Shown one piece after another: positions 15,448-15,679 of a DNA stretch of 15,679 nucleotides. The DNA comes from Nitrospinota bacterium. Its GTDB lineage: Bacteria > 2-12-FULL-45-22 > JACOWJ01. Made by a program: the position numbers and the translations under genes. The stretch is taken from NCBI GenBank assembly GCA_016176845.1, contig JACOWJ010000041.1, positions 1 to 15,679 of the forward strand, written 5' to 3'. The stretch's first letter is position 1. Each line of letters begins with the position of its first letter. Below the pieces are notes generated by a model. The model saw nothing but the letters and a program-made list of their open reading frames with translations. It ran no database searches and had not been told where the DNA came from.

Positions 15448-15618
15448 ATGAAAAACTTCTGGTATCTTTTCAGCGCCTACACCATCATCTGGGCGGTCCT
15501 CTTCGGCTACCTTTTCAGCCTGATCCGGGCCAACCGGAACTTATGGAAGGAGCTGGAAGGGCTCAAGGGACGGGTCAGCACCCGAACATCCGAAGGGACT
15601 GGCAAAGTAAGGGGTTAG
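15448..15618 (+). CDS. ccmD: CcmD-like small membrane protein
   Basis: 56 residues, ATG to TAG. One membrane helix (about 5-25) is followed by a charged cytoplasmic helix (RANRNLWKELEGLKGR). FWYLFSAYTIIWAVLFGYLF closely follows the CcmD pattern (YW-x-FxAY-x-x-x-W-x-x-x-x-x-Y-x-x-S). CcmD holds CcmE in the CcmABC complex. Position after ccmC agrees, although repeats separate the two. The ribosome site is weak (AAAGAGAG upstream). The last few codons and the stop lie in a heptamer repeat, so the native C-terminus may have been altered. Confidence 0.85.
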   Translation: MKNFWYLFSAYTIIWAVLFGYLFSLIRANRNLWKELEGLKGRVSTRTSEGTGKVRG

Positions 15619-15679
15619 TAACGAGGGGCTAGGAGCTAGCGAAAACTCTTCTTACTAACCCCTAGCCCCTAATTCCTAG
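15611..15679. repeat. Heptamer-phased inverted repeat at the right edge
   Basis: The left arm (15611-15640) has GGGGTTA, GTAACGA, GGGGCTA and GGAGCTA. The right arm (15650-15679) has CTTACTA, ACCCCTA, GCCCCTA and ATTCCTA. The arms are largely complementary around a short A/T-rich loop. It may act as the end of the ccm transcript and may continue beyond the window. Confidence 0.8.

Noticed and set aside
15369-15632. 87-codon open frame overlapping ccmD
   Set aside because: It reads ccmD in another frame and has no domain, while the 15448 frame matches CcmD.

Overview
The window is a GC-rich stretch of bacterial chromosome with about fourteen protein genes. The gaps between genes are unusually full of repeats. 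A cysteine-type cytochrome c maturation system, anaerobic-style acyl-CoA genes and several REP-like palindrome families suggest an uncultivated anaerobe of the Desulfobacterota (old Deltaproteobacteria) or a neighbouring phylum. That placement is an inference; there is no marker gene in the window to settle it.

Left part (1-7392, all on +): a possible gene tail (1-114), a class III CoA-transferase (406-1620), a short flavin/Fe-S oxidoreductase of the Old Yellow Enzyme type (1868-3004), a second class III CoA-transferase (3026-4267), a crotonase-fold protein (4426-5178), a tandem hot-dog MaoC-like dehydratase (5278-6285) and a radical SAM/SPASM enzyme (6304-7392). Together they look like an acyl-CoA activation, reduction and hydration module of unknown substrate. 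The radical SAM enzyme is an unexplained partner.

Middle (7533-8170): dtd (D-aminoacyl-tRNA deacylase) on -, then a 170-bp divergent control region with one candidate promoter for each direction, a 6-bp-stem palindrome between them and a 9-bp-stem hairpin against the ccmE ribosome site.

Right part (8171-15618, all on +): a cytochrome c maturation operon in the order ccmE, ccmF, a small membrane zinc-ribbon gene, a secreted beta-sandwich membrane protein, ccmA, ccmB, ccmC, ccmD. CcmE carries a C-x3-Y motif (Cys130, Tyr134) in place of the haem-binding histidine, and no ccmG or ccmH is present. This matches the variant Ccm pathway described from Desulfovibrio and archaea. The two extra proteins share a similar charged helical module and may be unrecognised accessory parts.

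Repeats: six intergenic arrays have a strict 7-bp period but different heptamers, most of them folded into long inverted repeats. There are also at least six other palindromic or REP-like families, some nested in each other. The clearest nest is a small transposon-like element at 15103-15250, with 17-bp perfect terminal repeats and a 10-bp direct repeat, sitting inside a repeat that has an uninterrupted copy at 11263. Several genes (OYE, crotonase, the beta-sandwich protein and perhaps the zinc-ribbon gene) begin inside or directly against a repeat, with no ordinary start and with conserved N-terminal residues missing. The repeats therefore appear to erode or replace gene starts.
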